NCBI GenBank assembly: GCA_913063155.1
Contig: CAJXYU010000002.1
Span: forward strand, 372,001 to 436,000
DNA from: an uncultured Desulfovibrio sp.
GTDB lineage: Bacteria > Desulfobacterota > Desulfovibrionia > Desulfovibrionales > Desulfovibrionaceae
Reading direction: 5' to 3'
Length of the DNA: 64,000 nt
Positions within the stretch are counted from its first letter, which is position 1, and each line of letters starts with the position of its first letter. Shown here piece after piece: positions 39,437 to 48,358 of this stretch. The position numbers were made by a program, and so were the translations under genes. The notes beneath the pieces were generated by a model. The model ran no database searches. It had not been told where the DNA came from and saw only the letters and a program-made list of their open reading frames with translations.

Positions 39437-41296
39437 GTGAAACTAAAAGTTAAGTTCATTCTTCCCACTTTGATTCTTATTGTTGTGGGAATGTCCGTTA
39501 CCACCTGGCTTACCTATCGCAACAGCACGAAAAGCATTGCTTCCGCGGCAATAGAAAAAGCAAAAAGTACTGTCGGTTCCTTGAATTCCTCGGTGGAGTT
39601 GTGGGTTGGCGGCATACAAAACGAGGTTGCCTTGTTGGCAGGCTTGGACGCCATCCGCGATGTATTTTCCGGGAAAGGGGACACTGTGTCTTTAGAGCAG
39701 GCGCTCGCCCCACTCAAAGCCGTTGCCGCCCGGCATGAAACCGTGAATTCTGTTTTGCTTCTCGGGCACGACGGTAAGGTGCGGGGGGCGACTATTTCAG
39801 AATTGGTCGGGGTGAATCTCGGCAGCAGGCAATGGTTCAAGGAAGCCTTGCAGGGAAAGGAATATGTGTCTCCGCCTGTTTTCAACAAGCAGATCAACAA
39901 GTTCGTTTTTGTCGTCGCCAGTCCGGTTCGTTCTCAGGGAAGTGTGATCGGCATCATTTCAGCTGGCATTGAAGTGGATCGTTTTGCCGGTAAATTCATC
40001 AAGAAGTATACGTCGGAGACTTCGTTTCCGTTTATTTTAGCTGCCGACGGAATGATTTTGGCCCATCCAGACCAAAAATTGGTGGGCAAGATGAATATCT
40101 TTGAGGATACGAATTACGGCAGGGACATTCAGAACAATCAGAGCGGTGTTCTGGATACGATGTCTCTCGGTGTGGAGAAACTCGTGGTTTTCGAAAAGTC
40201 CCCGAAGACGGGCTGGGTGATCGGCATGGCCGTGATCAAGGCCGCCGCCTATGCGGACGCCCGCCGGCTGGGAATGTTGATCATTCTGCTGGCTTTGGCG
40301 CAGATCGTTGTTTTGATTGTCGGCATATGGATCATCCTTTCATCGAATATTCTCCGTCCCGTCGACGCTTTGGTCGCGACATCGCAGCAGATAGCCGAAG
40401 GGGATCTGGACGTGATGCCGGAAACCGACCGCGTGGATGAAATCGGCGATCTGCAACGGGCGCTCGCCCTCATGGTGGATCGGCTGCGCCAAGTGGTTCA
40501 TGATGTGGATGCGGCTACCGAGAACATGGCCCAGGGCAGCGGGGAACTGGCCGGCATGGCGCGGAGTCTCTCCCAAGGGGCCATGGATCAGTCCGCGTCC
40601 ATTGAGGAAGTGTCTTCGTCCATGGAGCAGATGGTCGAGAACATAGTCAACAGCACGGACAATGCCCGCAAAACCGAGAGCATTGCCTCCCAAGCCGCAC
40701 AGGAGGCGCGCAAAAGCGGAGAGGCGGTCAAGGACGCCGTGGGCGCCATGACCAACATCGCCGAAAAAATATCCGTCATCGAGGAGATCGCCAGGCAAAC
40801 CAATCTGCTGGCGCTTAATGCGGCCATTGAGGCTGCCCGGGCCGGAGAAAGCGGGAAGGGATTCGCGGTCGTTGCGGCCGAGGTTCGCAAGTTGGCCGAG
40901 CGCAGCGGAGCTGCGGCGAACGAGATAAGCGAGCTTTCTCAGAGCACGGTGCATGCCGCTCGTGGCGCCGGAGACATGCTTGACCGGCTGGTGCCCGATA
41001 TCGGAAAGACAGCCGAGTTGGTGCAGGAGATTGCGGCTATGAGTAACGAGCAGAAAGGGAGCGCCGAACAGATAAATACGGCCATCTCCAGGCTCGATAC
41101 TCTCAGCCAGCAGAATGCTTCATCCGCGGAGGAAGTGGGCGCAACCAGCGAGCAGCTGGCAGGTAGCGGAAGGCATCTTCGGGAGTGCATGAGTTATTTC
41201 AAATTGGATAAGACTCAGGGCATTGCGCCGTCACGCACGGTTCGGGCGCTCCCACCGTCGCCGGAATCAGGCAGCGACGAGTTCGAGACGCTTTGA
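39437..41296 (+). CDS. Methyl-accepting chemotaxis protein with Cache sensor
   Basis: A 619-residue chemoreceptor, GTG start with AAGGGGA upstream. It has a first membrane helix (residues 7-28), a periplasmic Cache domain (about 35-275, with [18 protein letters not shown] and [15 protein letters not shown]), a second helix near 280-300, a HAMP domain, and the signalling domain whose hairpin tip is [24 protein letters not shown]. Cache domains of this type bind small metabolites such as organic or amino acids; the ligand is unknown. The C-terminus is DEFETL, not a clear CheR-binding pentapeptide. It is a single gene. Confidence 0.92.
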   Translation: MKLKVKFILPTLILIVVGMSVTTWLTYRNSTKSIASAAIEKAKSTVGSLNSSVELWVGGIQNEVALLAGLDAIRDVFSGKGDTVSLEQALAPLKAVAARHETVNSVLLLGHDGKVRGATISELVGVNLGSRQWFKEALQGKEYVSPPVFNKQINKFVFVVASPVRSQGSVIGIISAGIEVDRFAGKFIKKYTSETSFPFILAADGMILAHPDQKLVGKMNIFEDTNYGRDIQNNQSGVLDTMSLGVEKLVVFEKSPKTGWVIGMAVIKAAAYADARRLGMLIILLALAQIVVLIVGIWIILSSNILRPVDALVATSQQIAEGDLDVMPETDRVDEIGDLQRALALMVDRLRQVVHDVDAATENMAQGSGELAGMARSLSQGAMDQSASIEEVSSSMEQMVENIVNSTDNARKTESIASQAAQEARKSGEAVKDAVGAMTNIAEKISVIEEIARQTNLLALNAAIEAARAGESGKGFAVVAAEVRKLAERSGAAANEISELSQSTVHAARGAGDMLDRLVPDIGKTAELVQEIAAMSNEQKGSAEQINTAISRLDTLSQQNASSAEEVGATSEQLAGSGRHLRECMSYFKLDKTQGIAPSRTVRALPPSPESGSDEFETL

Positions 41297-41330
41297 TCGA
41301 GAAACGAGGTGACCGTTTTGGGTATATATG

Positions 41331-41362
41331 CAAAGACCCCGCTTTTGGCGGGGTCTTTGTTG
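41331..41362 (+). terminator. Rho-independent terminator
   Basis: Perfect 12-bp arms CAAAGACCCCGC (41331-41342) and GCGGGGTCTTTG (41348-41359), loop TTTTG, then TTG. It lies 35 bases after the chemoreceptor stop. Confidence 0.9.
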
Positions 41363-41389
41363 TTTAAGGAAAGGGTGGGCGCATACGGC

Positions 41390-41803
41390 TTAGAAGGCGC
41401 CTGTCCTGGGCGGGTTGCCGGAGAAATCGAACATGACCGTTTCTCCGTGTTCCAGGTGGAAGGTGGTGAAGTCGGGATTGCCCGCCGTGCCGTAAATTCC
41501 CTTGATCAGTTCCTGCTCGGCAAGGATGCGTTCTTTCACGGCGCGATTGTCTTCAAGCACGGCCAGACCGGAGACACGCAATGTCGTCATGTCCTGTTTA
41601 ACAGCGCATATCTGCACTGCCCGGTTGTCTTGCAACTGCTTGAAAACTTCCTTGCTTTTGGCGGTGCAGAACCACAGCTTGCCTTCCTGTTCGAATTGGA
41701 ATTGGAAAGGTCTGACCTTTGGGGCTTCGCCGTCAACGGTGGCGATGAAGCACATGGGCGTTGCCGACAGGAATTCCGTTACAATCTGAAGTTCCTTATT
41801 CAT
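41390..41803 (-). CDS. Pyridoxamine 5'-phosphate oxidase-like flavin/F420-type protein
   Basis: A 137-residue split-barrel protein of the PNPOx-like family. The typical opening FIATVDGEAPKVRPFQF and the strand WFCTAKSKEVFKQLQ are visible. Such small members bind FMN or haem and often act on redox-active compounds; real PNP oxidase activity is not implied. GGAGG lies 5 bases before the ATG. A MarR regulator lies just upstream on the same strand, and an operator-like repeat shared with the marR promoter precedes this gene, so it is probably the regulator's target. Confidence 0.85.
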   Translation of the reverse strand: MNKELQIVTEFLSATPMCFIATVDGEAPKVRPFQFQFEQEGKLWFCTAKSKEVFKQLQDNRAVQICAVKQDMTTLRVSGLAVLEDNRAVKERILAEQELIKGIYGTAGNPDFTTFHLEHGETVMFDFSGNPPRTGAF

Positions 41804-41890
41804 TTTTCCTCCATGGGTTGGTTTGACGGGGATGTCTTAATGGCAGCTTTCGACTTTTTCGAAGGCTTGCCTGTAATAAGCATTTAATTA

Positions 41891-41906
41891 GGTTCGACGT
41901 AGAACC
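41891..41906. promoter_or_regulatory. Putative MarR operator before the PNPOx-like gene
   Basis: On the coding strand it reads GGTTCTACGTCGAACC, a near-perfect inverted repeat. It shares GGTTCTAC and GAAC with the site before marR at 42359, 85 bases before the target ATG. Confidence 0.65.
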
Positions 41907-41921
41907 AATTGGTTAAAAAAA

Positions 41922-42347
41922 CTAACTCAGATTCGTTAGGATGGAGTTCAATCCTTTCACTACCGATTCCTGAAGCGATTGATCCATGTCTGTCCAGATG
42001 GCAGACAGCAAACACTTTGAAATCTTTTCGAAGTCTTGCCGAAACGCCTGTCCTTTGTCAGTGAGACTGACGAGCGAGACTCGCGAGTCGGAAGGGGATA
42101 GGCTGCGGCGTACGTATCCGGCCTGTTCCATTTTTTTGACCAAGACTGTGACCGTATTTTTTTTCTTGCCTATCTTCTGGGCCAATACACTCATGGGGAG
42201 CGGGCCGTGTTCATAGAGATTGACCAGAATCGCGCCATGGGAGGGAGCCAGGCCCGGATGACCGTAGCGTTTCAGCTCGCTGGCAATGAGCGCATTTGCC
42301 CGTTCGCGTATTTGGGAAATGAGGTGAACAATGTTGTCGGTGCGCAT
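41922..42347 (-). CDS. MarR-family transcriptional regulator
   Basis: A 141-residue winged-helix repressor. The recognition helix region is PLPMSVLAQKIGKKKNTVTVLVKKMEQAGYVRR and the wing is SPSDSRVSLVSLTDKGQ, both typical MarR. No clear ribosome site precedes the ATG at 42347. A copy of the GGTTCTAC...GAAC repeat lies 12 bases upstream of the start codon, and another precedes the downstream PNPOx-like gene, so autorepression plus control of that gene is likely. The inducer is unknown. Confidence 0.87.
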   Translation of the reverse strand: MRTDNIVHLISQIRERANALIASELKRYGHPGLAPSHGAILVNLYEHGPLPMSVLAQKIGKKKNTVTVLVKKMEQAGYVRRSLSPSDSRVSLVSLTDKGQAFRQDFEKISKCLLSAIWTDMDQSLQESVVKGLNSILTNLS

Positions 42348-42358
42348 GAAAAGAATAT

Positions 42359-42373
42359 GGTTCTACATGGAAC
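42359..42373. promoter_or_regulatory. Putative MarR operator before marR
   Basis: GGTTCTACATGGAAC is an inverted repeat (GTTC/GAAC arms) and matches 13 of 15 positions of the site at 41891-41906. Confidence 0.65.
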
Positions 42374-42505
42374 TTTTGTCAAGCGCGCAAGGCCAGATTT
42401 ATTGAAGGAGACTCTCTTGAAAGTGGATATCTGCCAAGTGGAGGAGAGGGTGGTTCTTTCAGCTAAAAGAAAAGACCTCTGCTTTCGCAAAGGTCTGACA
42501 TTCTT

Positions 42506-42583
42506 TGGCGTCCCCAGGGGGATTTGAACCCCCGTTAACGGCGTGAAAGGCCGTCGTCCTGGACCGGGCTAGACGATGGGGAC
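42506..42583 (-). tRNA. tRNA-Glu (anticodon TTC), copy 1
   Basis: On the minus strand it begins GTCCCCATCGTCTAG and has the anticodon loop CTTTCAC between ACGGC and GCCGT. The T-arm is GGGGG-TTCAAAT-CCCCC, and CCA is encoded. It is nearly identical to the copy at 42639. Confidence 0.95.
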
Positions 42584-42638
42584 ACGTCTATGTGGCAAGT
42601 CGACCGGCAGGAGGTCGTGTGACTTGCGGTGAGATTTT

Positions 42639-42716
42639 TGGCGTCCCCAAGGGGATTTGAACCCCTGTTAACGGCGTGAAAGGCCGTCGTCCTGGACCGG
42701 GCTAGACGATGGGGAC
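42639..42716 (-). tRNA. tRNA-Glu (anticodon TTC), copy 2
   Basis: Same sequence as copy 1 except in the T-arm, where one base pair differs (AGGGG-TTCAAAT-CCCCT). CCA is encoded. The two copies are 55 bases apart. Confidence 0.95.
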
Positions 42717-42736
42717 GCAATCTCAATTTTCAAACT

Positions 42737-42811
42737 TGGCTGGGCTGCAAGGACTCGAACCTTGATTAACGGAACCAGAACCCGTCGTCCTGCCAATTGA
42801 ACGACAGCCCA
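42737..42811 (-). tRNA. tRNA-Gln (anticodon CTG)
   Basis: On the minus strand it begins TGGGCTGTCGTTCAATTGG, has anticodon loop TTCTGGT between ACGGG and TCCGT, and ends CAGCCCAG-CCA. U1 as first base is typical of tRNA-Gln. It is the first gene of the Gln-Glu-Glu cluster. Confidence 0.95.
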
Positions 42812-42872
42812 GCAGCGAGAGGTTGATTTATAAGTTCCCGGCTTGGGTGTCAACCTCTTTTTACACGTTTTT

Positions 42873-43226
42873 TTAGACCGCGCGTGCGAGGCGGCGGGTG
42901 CGCTTTTTCAGGGTGTTGATCTTGCGACGGATGCGGTCACGCTGAGCGCGCTCGGTGACTTCTTCCTTCTTCACCCGCAGCTCGCGAATGGTCTTCTTGA
43001 TGGAGAAGATCTGGTCCTTGTAGGGGGACACTGCACCTTCTTCATCGGACATGCCGAAGACTTCCTTGATCTTACCGATCAGTTCTTCCTTGGACTGGGA
43101 AGATGCGCCGGTGATCATGGGCAGTTTCTTCACGCACAGTTCGCGCAGTTCCTTTGCGGTCATTTTTTCCAGCGGCTTGGTCAGGCCGAGTTCTTCAAAG
43201 GAAATTTCTTTTGCTTCTTCGCTCAT
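42873..43226 (-). CDS. SAP/Rho-N-like domain protein with basic coiled coil
   Basis: A 117-residue protein. Residues 15-60 (LEKMTAKELRELCVKKLPMITGASSQSKEELIGKIKEVFG) resemble the SAP/Rho N-terminal fold that binds nucleic acid. The C-terminal half is a highly basic coiled coil (RDRIRRKINTLKKRTRRLARAV). I start at the ATG at 43226, with AGGAG upstream. It follows the DciA-like gene by 33 bases in the same direction. A DNA- or RNA-binding role is inferred from composition; I know no specific function. Confidence 0.75.
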   Translation of the reverse strand: MSEEAKEISFEELGLTKPLEKMTAKELRELCVKKLPMITGASSQSKEELIGKIKEVFGMSDEEGAVSPYKDQIFSIKKTIRELRVKKEEVTERAQRDRIRRKINTLKKRTRRLARAV

Positions 43227-43259
43227 GGTTTTCTCCTGAGGCCTCGCAGGGCTCAAAAT

Positions 43260-43745
43260 TCATTCTTCTTCAAAAATTTTCTGGTATGCCCGGTAGCACC
43301 TGCCGATGGCTGAATCCGGGTCCAGTTTGTCATTCAGTGCGCCTAACGCACTGGGTTTCTTATATTTCAAAGGCTGCACAGGCCGAGCGGCGGCCCTTTG
43401 CCTGCCCAATGGAACCCTGCCGTTTAGCAGCTCGAAGAGCACTTTGTCAAAGACTTCTTCGCCAAAGTAGTTGTTGACCGTTTCCAGGATAAGGGGCGCA
43501 AGGTAGGACGCCTCCTGCACGACTATGGGATCCTCTGCCGCCAGGATGAGCTTTTTGCCACGATGCCCCAATGGCCGCGCCATGTCGGCCATGTCGCCCA
43601 TGAGGTCGTCCCAGGCGCGCCACAGGCGGACAAGCTGGAGGCTGCCGTTGGTGTCCATGCGTTCCAGCATCCTGGGCAGTTCCCGGCTCAGTCGGGTCAG
43701 GCGGTTGGCCCTGCCCTTTTTGTTGTAGTGGCGACGATATCCCAT
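43260..43745 (-). CDS. DUF721/DciA-like protein
   Basis: A 161-residue protein of the DUF721 family, whose best-known members (DciA) load the replicative helicase. The family core is visible as LVRLWRAWDDLMGDMADMARPLGHRGKKLILAAEDPIVVQEASYLAPLILETVNNYFG. The basic N-terminus and the extension after residue 115 suit nucleic-acid binding. It heads a two-gene unit with the SAP-like gene. The replication role is family inference only. Confidence 0.8.
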   Translation of the reverse strand: MGYRRHYNKKGRANRLTRLSRELPRMLERMDTNGSLQLVRLWRAWDDLMGDMADMARPLGHRGKKLILAAEDPIVVQEASYLAPLILETVNNYFGEEVFDKVLFELLNGRVPLGRQRAAARPVQPLKYKKPSALGALNDKLDPDSAIGRCYRAYQKIFEEE

Positions 43746-43800
43746 AAGCTCTCCGTGCCGGGTAGTATATTATATGTATATACTCTTGCAAGGTGAAATC

Positions 43801-43824
43801 AAAAGGCCGCCCCGGGAGGCGGCC
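43801..43824 (-). terminator. Terminator of the universal stress gene
   Basis: GGCCGCC (43805-43811) and GGCGGCC (43818-43824) form the stem. On the minus strand it is followed by TTTT, 37 bases after the stop codon. Confidence 0.75.
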
Positions 43825-43860
43825 CTGTCATGGGGGCATTCCGGTTACGGAAAATCAATG

Positions 43861-44763
43861 TCACGGGCGTTCTATGCACGATTTTGCCCGGTAGTTGACG
43901 ATGAAAGTGGGGCAGCTGGGTGAAAGAGCCACCTGCACCACGGTGGAACCTATGAGCGCCTGATGCGAATCCTTGATGGACGAATGTCGCGCCAACACGA
44001 GCAGATCGCTTTCCCGCCAGCGGGCGAATTTGAGGATCTCGCTGTACGGCACGCCTTCCCAGGCTTCGTATTCGTGCTCGACGTCCTTGAGGATGTGTTC
44101 GTACTTGCGCTTCATCTTGATCTTGGCGGCCTCGATGAAGGTTTCCATGTCCTGCTGGAAAAGTCTGGGGTTGGGGTAGGCCAACCCGATGTCCAGCACA
44201 TGGAAAATACTCAGTTTGGCCCCGAAGTCCTTGGCAAGGCTCACTGCCTGGCACAGCGCGCTTTCCGAAGGGGTGGAAAAGTCCGTGGCCATGGCGATGT
44301 GTTGGGGGTCGCGTTCCGTCAGTGCGGAGGGTTTGGTGACCACCAGGACCGGTGCATTGACCTGCGTACTGACCTTTTCCACGTTTGTGTCCACCATGCC
44401 CCACATGCGGTTGCCTGCGCACTGCGGGCCCTGGCAGTGGGGGCCCATGACGATCAGGTCCGCTCTTTCCTTGGTGGCCATACTGATCAGTTCGTCCGCC
44501 GGACCGCGGCAGACCACGTGCATGCGGTAAAAAAGACCTTTGAGCTTGTCTTTGAAATAGTTCTGGATGTTGTTTTCCGCCGAGCGGACCAGCTCTTCGC
44601 AGGAAATCAGGTTTTCCGCGCCGCCCCAGTCTCCCTCGGGCAATTCGCAGGCGTGGTATATGATCACCTCGGCCTTGTGTCTCCGAGCCAGGGCGAAGGC
44701 CATGTCCGCTGCGTGCTGGGTGGTCATCTTGGGCGTGGCGGCCAGAATGATCTTCTTGAACAT
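43861..44763 (-). CDS. Tandem-domain universal stress protein (UspA family)
   Basis: A 300-residue protein with two Usp domains (residues 1-145 and 150-295). The first has KKIILAATPKM and ADLIVMGPHCQG, the second HIAMATDFSTPSESALCQAV and SDLLVLARHSSIKDSHQALIGSTVVQVALSPSCPTFIV. The ATP-binding GxxGS pattern is kept best in the second (LIGSTVVQ). AGGAGG precedes the ATG. A stress or ATP-sensing role follows from the family. It is a single gene between divergent sahR and the DciA-like unit. Confidence 0.9.
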   Translation of the reverse strand: MFKKIILAATPKMTTQHAADMAFALARRHKAEVIIYHACELPEGDWGGAENLISCEELVRSAENNIQNYFKDKLKGLFYRMHVVCRGPADELISMATKERADLIVMGPHCQGPQCAGNRMWGMVDTNVEKVSTQVNAPVLVVTKPSALTERDPQHIAMATDFSTPSESALCQAVSLAKDFGAKLSIFHVLDIGLAYPNPRLFQQDMETFIEAAKIKMKRKYEHILKDVEHEYEAWEGVPYSEILKFARWRESDLLVLARHSSIKDSHQALIGSTVVQVALSPSCPTFIVNYRAKSCIERP

Positions 44764-44938
44764 GCGGCAACCTCCTGTGGAATTGTCATGATTTGTCGGC
44801 CATTTTGCCTAATTACATTCAGTATTCCAGAAAGAGGCGCTTTGTGTCCACAGCAAGTGGGAAAAATATCATCGCGCAAAACATGGGGGCATCATCCCTT
44901 GACCGGGCCTGCCCATTACTGTAGAACTGCTTGAGTTA

Positions 44939-44958
44939 ATATCAAGATATATTGATAT
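44939..44958. promoter_or_regulatory. Putative SahR operator
   Basis: ATATCAA (44939-44945) and TTGATAT (44952-44958) are exact inverted repeats around 6 bases and end 14 bases before the sahR start codon. The position suits autorepression of sahR and of ahcY, its downstream neighbour. Confidence 0.65.
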
Positions 44959-44972
44959 ATGATTGAGGGACT

Positions 44973-45884
44973 ATGGAAATTCTCAAATATTGCAAAGCGC
45001 TTGGAGATGAAACTCGCGCCCGGTTGGTAAACGTACTCTTGCGCTACGAGCTCAACGTGGGCGAGATCGTGCAGCTCATGGATATGGGACAGTCCCGCAT
45101 CTCGAGACATCTCAAGATATTGGCCGATTCCGAATTGGTGGAATGTAGGCGCGACGGCCTGTGGGCTTTTTACCGGGCCAGCGATTCCGGCGCGGGGCGC
45201 AAGTTCCTGGACGGCATCGCTCCGTTGTTGGACGGCGAACCCGTGTTCGAAAAGGATTTGGCCCGGGCGGAGCGCGTCATTCGCGAACGTACGGCCCAGA
45301 CCAGACAGTTCTTTGAATCCATTGCCGATGAATGGGACCGACTCAACAGCGAGGTGTTCGGCGACCTGGACCTGCGCGGCGAGATCATCTCCCGTATGCC
45401 ATTGTGCGAGGCCGCGGCCGACCTGGGGTGCGGTTCCGGCGAACTGCTGGCTCTCATGGCTTCCAAGGCCAAGAGCGTCATCGGTGTGGACAACGCGCCC
45501 AAGATGCTGGAGCTGGCCGAAAGCCGGTTTCAGGGCGATGCCCGTATGAGTCTGCGTATCGGTGAGCTTTCCCACCTGCCCCTGCGCGACGGTGAGACGG
45601 ACTTTGCCGTGGTCAGCCTGGTGTTGCACCATCTGGCCCGTCCCTCGGAAGCGCTGGGCGAGGCGGAACGGATTCTTCGCTCCGGCGGACGGCTGCTGGT
45701 GGCCGAATTCGACAAGCACACCAACGAGATCATGCGCACCGATTATGGTGACCGCCAGCTGGGAATAGACAAGAACCAGATGCTGGGCTGGCTGGAAACC
45801 GCCGGGTTCATGCTGAAGGAAGTGACCGAATATAATATCAACATGGGGCTGGCCGTGATTCTTTACGAAGCGGTGAAAGAGTAG
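44973..45884 (+). CDS. sahR: ArsR-type HTH/methyltransferase-fold regulator SahR
   Basis: A 303-residue fusion of an ArsR winged helix (MGQSRISRHLKILADSELVECRRDG, residues 35-65) and a class I SAM-methyltransferase fold (AAADLGCGSGELLALMASKAKSVIGVDNAPKMLELAE near residue 145). In Desulfovibrionales this architecture next to ahcY is SahR, which senses S-adenosylhomocysteine and represses methionine-cycle genes. An inverted repeat lies just before the start. It is 72 bases upstream of ahcY on the same strand. The identification rests on architecture plus neighbour. Confidence 0.88.
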   Translation: MEILKYCKALGDETRARLVNVLLRYELNVGEIVQLMDMGQSRISRHLKILADSELVECRRDGLWAFYRASDSGAGRKFLDGIAPLLDGEPVFEKDLARAERVIRERTAQTRQFFESIADEWDRLNSEVFGDLDLRGEIISRMPLCEAAADLGCGSGELLALMASKAKSVIGVDNAPKMLELAESRFQGDARMSLRIGELSHLPLRDGETDFAVVSLVLHHLARPSEALGEAERILRSGGRLLVAEFDKHTNEIMRTDYGDRQLGIDKNQMLGWLETAGFMLKEVTEYNINMGLAVILYEAVKE

Positions 45885-45956
45885 CGGTTGCCTGTAATAT
45901 GAACTGTCAGCAGTTGAATTTTAAATACATTTGAAATCACCCCTATGGAGGAAAGA

Positions 45957-47384
45957 ATGAGCAATGTAATGCCCGTGGATCCGAAGCTGGATCACAAGGT
46001 GGCTGATATGAGCCTGGCCGAGTGGGGCCGCAAGGAACTGCAGCTCTCCGAGCGAGAAATGCCCGGCCTGATGCAGCTGCGCAAGAAGTACGGCAAGGAG
46101 AAACCCCTCAAAGGGCTCAAGATCATGGGCTCCCTGCACATGACCATCCAGACCGCCATGCTTATCGAAACCCTGCACGAATTGGGCGCTGATCTGCGTT
46201 GGGCTTCCTGCAACATTTTCTCCACCCAGGACCACGCAGCGGCCGCCATTGCCGAGTCCGGCTCCGCCAAGGTCTTTGCCTGGAAGGGCGAGACCCTCGA
46301 AGAGTACTGGTGGTGCACCGAACAGGCTTTGACCTGGCCCGACGGTTCCGGTCCGGATCTCATCGTCGACGACGGTGGTGACGCGACCCTGCTCATTCAC
46401 CAGGGCGTCAAGGTCGAGAAGGACCCGTCCCTGTGCGACAAGGAATACGACAACCCGGAATTCAAACTGGTTATGGAGCGTCTTGCGGCCGGCGTGAAGG
46501 CCACCCCCACCAAGTGGCAGAAGGTCGCCGAAAACATGCGCGGCGTTTCCGAGGAAACCACCACTGGCGTGCATCGCCTGTATGAAATGCAGCGCAGCGG
46601 CGAACTGCTTTTCCCGGCCATCAACGTCAACGACTCCGTGACCAAGTCCAAGTTCGACAACCTCTACGGCTGCCGTGAATCCTTGGCAGACGGCATCAAG
46701 CGCGCCACCGACGTCATGGTGGCGGGCAAGGTCGTGGTCGTGGTGGGTTACGGTGATGTGGGCAAGGGTTGCGCCCAGTCCATGCGCGGCTTCGGCGCTC
46801 GCGTGCTGGTCACCGAGATCGACCCCATCTGCGCTTTGCAGGCCGCCATGGAAGGTTACGAAGTGACCACCATGGATCGCGCCCTGGAAGAAGGAGACAT
46901 CTACGTCACCTGCACCGGCAACTACAAAGTCATCACCGGCGCGCACATGGAGCGGATGAAGGACGAGGCCATCGTCTGCAACATCGGTCACTTCGACAAC
47001 GAGATCGACATGGCCTACCTGGAGAACAACCCCAAGTGCGGCAGGGACGAAATCAAGCCGCAGGTGGACAAGTGGACCTTGGAGTCCGGCCGTTCCATCA
47101 TCGTGCTGGCTGAAGGCCGCCTGGTGAACCTGGGTTGCGCCACCGGCCACCCCAGCTTCGTCATGTCCAACTCCTTCACCAACCAGGTCCTGGCCCAGAT
47201 CGACCTGGCCCAGAATGATTACGAGCCCAAGGTCATGGTCCTGCCCAAGAAGCTGGACGAGGAAGTGGCCCGTCTGCACCTGGAGCGTCTCGGCGTACAC
47301 ATGGAAACCCTTTCCAAGGAACAGGCCGACTACATCGGCGTGCCTGTGGAGGGGCCCTACAAGGCCGACCACTACAGGTACTAA
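45957..47384 (+). CDS. ahcY: Adenosylhomocysteinase
   Basis: Hydrolyses S-adenosylhomocysteine to adenosine and homocysteine with bound NAD, clearing the inhibitor of methyltransferases. The 475-residue product shows [46 protein letters not shown] and the NAD loop [17 protein letters not shown]. The C-terminus ends KADHYRY, the invariant family tail. I start at 45957 because GGAGG lies 5 bases before this ATG. Probably regulated by SahR upstream. Confidence 0.96.
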   Translation: MSNVMPVDPKLDHKVADMSLAEWGRKELQLSEREMPGLMQLRKKYGKEKPLKGLKIMGSLHMTIQTAMLIETLHELGADLRWASCNIFSTQDHAAAAIAESGSAKVFAWKGETLEEYWWCTEQALTWPDGSGPDLIVDDGGDATLLIHQGVKVEKDPSLCDKEYDNPEFKLVMERLAAGVKATPTKWQKVAENMRGVSEETTTGVHRLYEMQRSGELLFPAINVNDSVTKSKFDNLYGCRESLADGIKRATDVMVAGKVVVVVGYGDVGKGCAQSMRGFGARVLVTEIDPICALQAAMEGYEVTTMDRALEEGDIYVTCTGNYKVITGAHMERMKDEAIVCNIGHFDNEIDMAYLENNPKCGRDEIKPQVDKWTLESGRSIIVLAEGRLVNLGCATGHPSFVMSNSFTNQVLAQIDLAQNDYEPKVMVLPKKLDEEVARLHLERLGVHMETLSKEQADYIGVPVEGPYKADHYRY

Positions 47385-47402
47385 GCCGTTCAGAAATACA
47401 GT

Positions 47403-47437
47403 ACAAAAAAAGGGGAGCCAAACGGCTCCCCTTTTTG
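47403..47437 (+). terminator. Rho-independent terminator of ahcY
   Basis: AAAAAGGGGAGCC (47407-47419), loop AAAC, GGCTCCCCTTTTT (47424-47436). Perfect pairing, 22 bases after the ahcY stop. Confidence 0.92.
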
Positions 47438-47449
47438 TATAAACGCCCC

Positions 47450-48334
47450 ATGAAACGAATCCTGCTTACTTTTTTCCTGCTGGCCGTGCTCAATTCCCCG
47501 GCCCAAGGCATGAATGTCGAAGTCTCGGTTTCCCATTTTCGGCCCAATCTGTTGGGCAAATACACGGCAGGCAATCTGCTGGACGACAACGCCACCACGG
47601 TTTGGGCGTCCAGCGCCCTCAACCACGGAGTGGGAGCCTGGTTCCAGGTGGACTTCCCGGAAATGGTGGCCCTCAGGGAAATCACCATCTACAATGGGCA
47701 TCATGGCGGGGAATTCCAGGATTTTTCACGCATCAAATCCGGCCGCCTGCTCTTTTCCGACGGCAGCGAACAGCACTTCGAGTTCGAGGACGGAGCCGTG
47801 GCGCAGAAAGTGGAGGTCTGGCCCGTGCCCACCACCAGCGTACGGGTGCTGGTGGACGCCATCTACCCGGAGACACCGACAAGATCCATGAGTCTTGCGA
47901 TTTCGGAAGTGAAGTTCTCGATTCTCAAGGGCGTGACCGTTCCCAAGGCAATGCCCGAAGGCGGTTTGCTCGGAGAACTCGCCAATGTGATCAAGGGATT
48001 CTACACCAAGCAGCTGACTCTGGATGAAGGGTTTCTGGACTACTTCCCAAAGCAAAAACGGGCGGAAGAGGAGATGAGTTTCGAGGTCTTCAGGCAGATT
48101 GAAAAGCAGAAGGGCATGATCGAAAGGCTCAGGCAGGCCGTGGTCAACACGGACGATCTGAAGTTCAGGCTCATGAGCTTCAAAAGAGGTGTCGCCGAGG
48201 TGCACAGCTTCGGGCATTATTCGGTGGTCATTGACCAGAAGATGGTCGGCATCCCGGACGACAGCGTCTTTACCCTGAAGAAAGAGAACGGGGACTGGAA
48301 GGTCTTCGAGATTCGGGACTATGCGGTCAACTGA
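47450..48334 (+). CDS. Exported protein with a discoidin-like (NADase-type glycan-binding) domain
   Basis: A 294-residue protein with a signal peptide (MKRILLTFFLLAVLNSPAQG). Residues 25-165 look like an F5/8C-type beta-sandwich: NLLDDNATTVWASSALNHGVGAWFQVDFPEMVALREITIYNGH is the typical opening. The C-terminal part (FYTKQLTLDEGFLDYFPKQ...YSVVIDQKMVG) is of unknown family. The ATG lies only 13 bases after the ahcY terminator and has no ribosome site, so expression may depend on readthrough or the start may be wrong. Carbohydrate or envelope binding is likely; function unknown. Confidence 0.75.
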   Translation: MKRILLTFFLLAVLNSPAQGMNVEVSVSHFRPNLLGKYTAGNLLDDNATTVWASSALNHGVGAWFQVDFPEMVALREITIYNGHHGGEFQDFSRIKSGRLLFSDGSEQHFEFEDGAVAQKVEVWPVPTTSVRVLVDAIYPETPTRSMSLAISEVKFSILKGVTVPKAMPEGGLLGELANVIKGFYTKQLTLDEGFLDYFPKQKRAEEEMSFEVFRQIEKQKGMIERLRQAVVNTDDLKFRLMSFKRGVAEVHSFGHYSVVIDQKMVGIPDDSVFTLKKENGDWKVFEIRDYAVN

Positions 48335-48358
48335 TCGAGTGCGGCCCGGGCCGGAATA

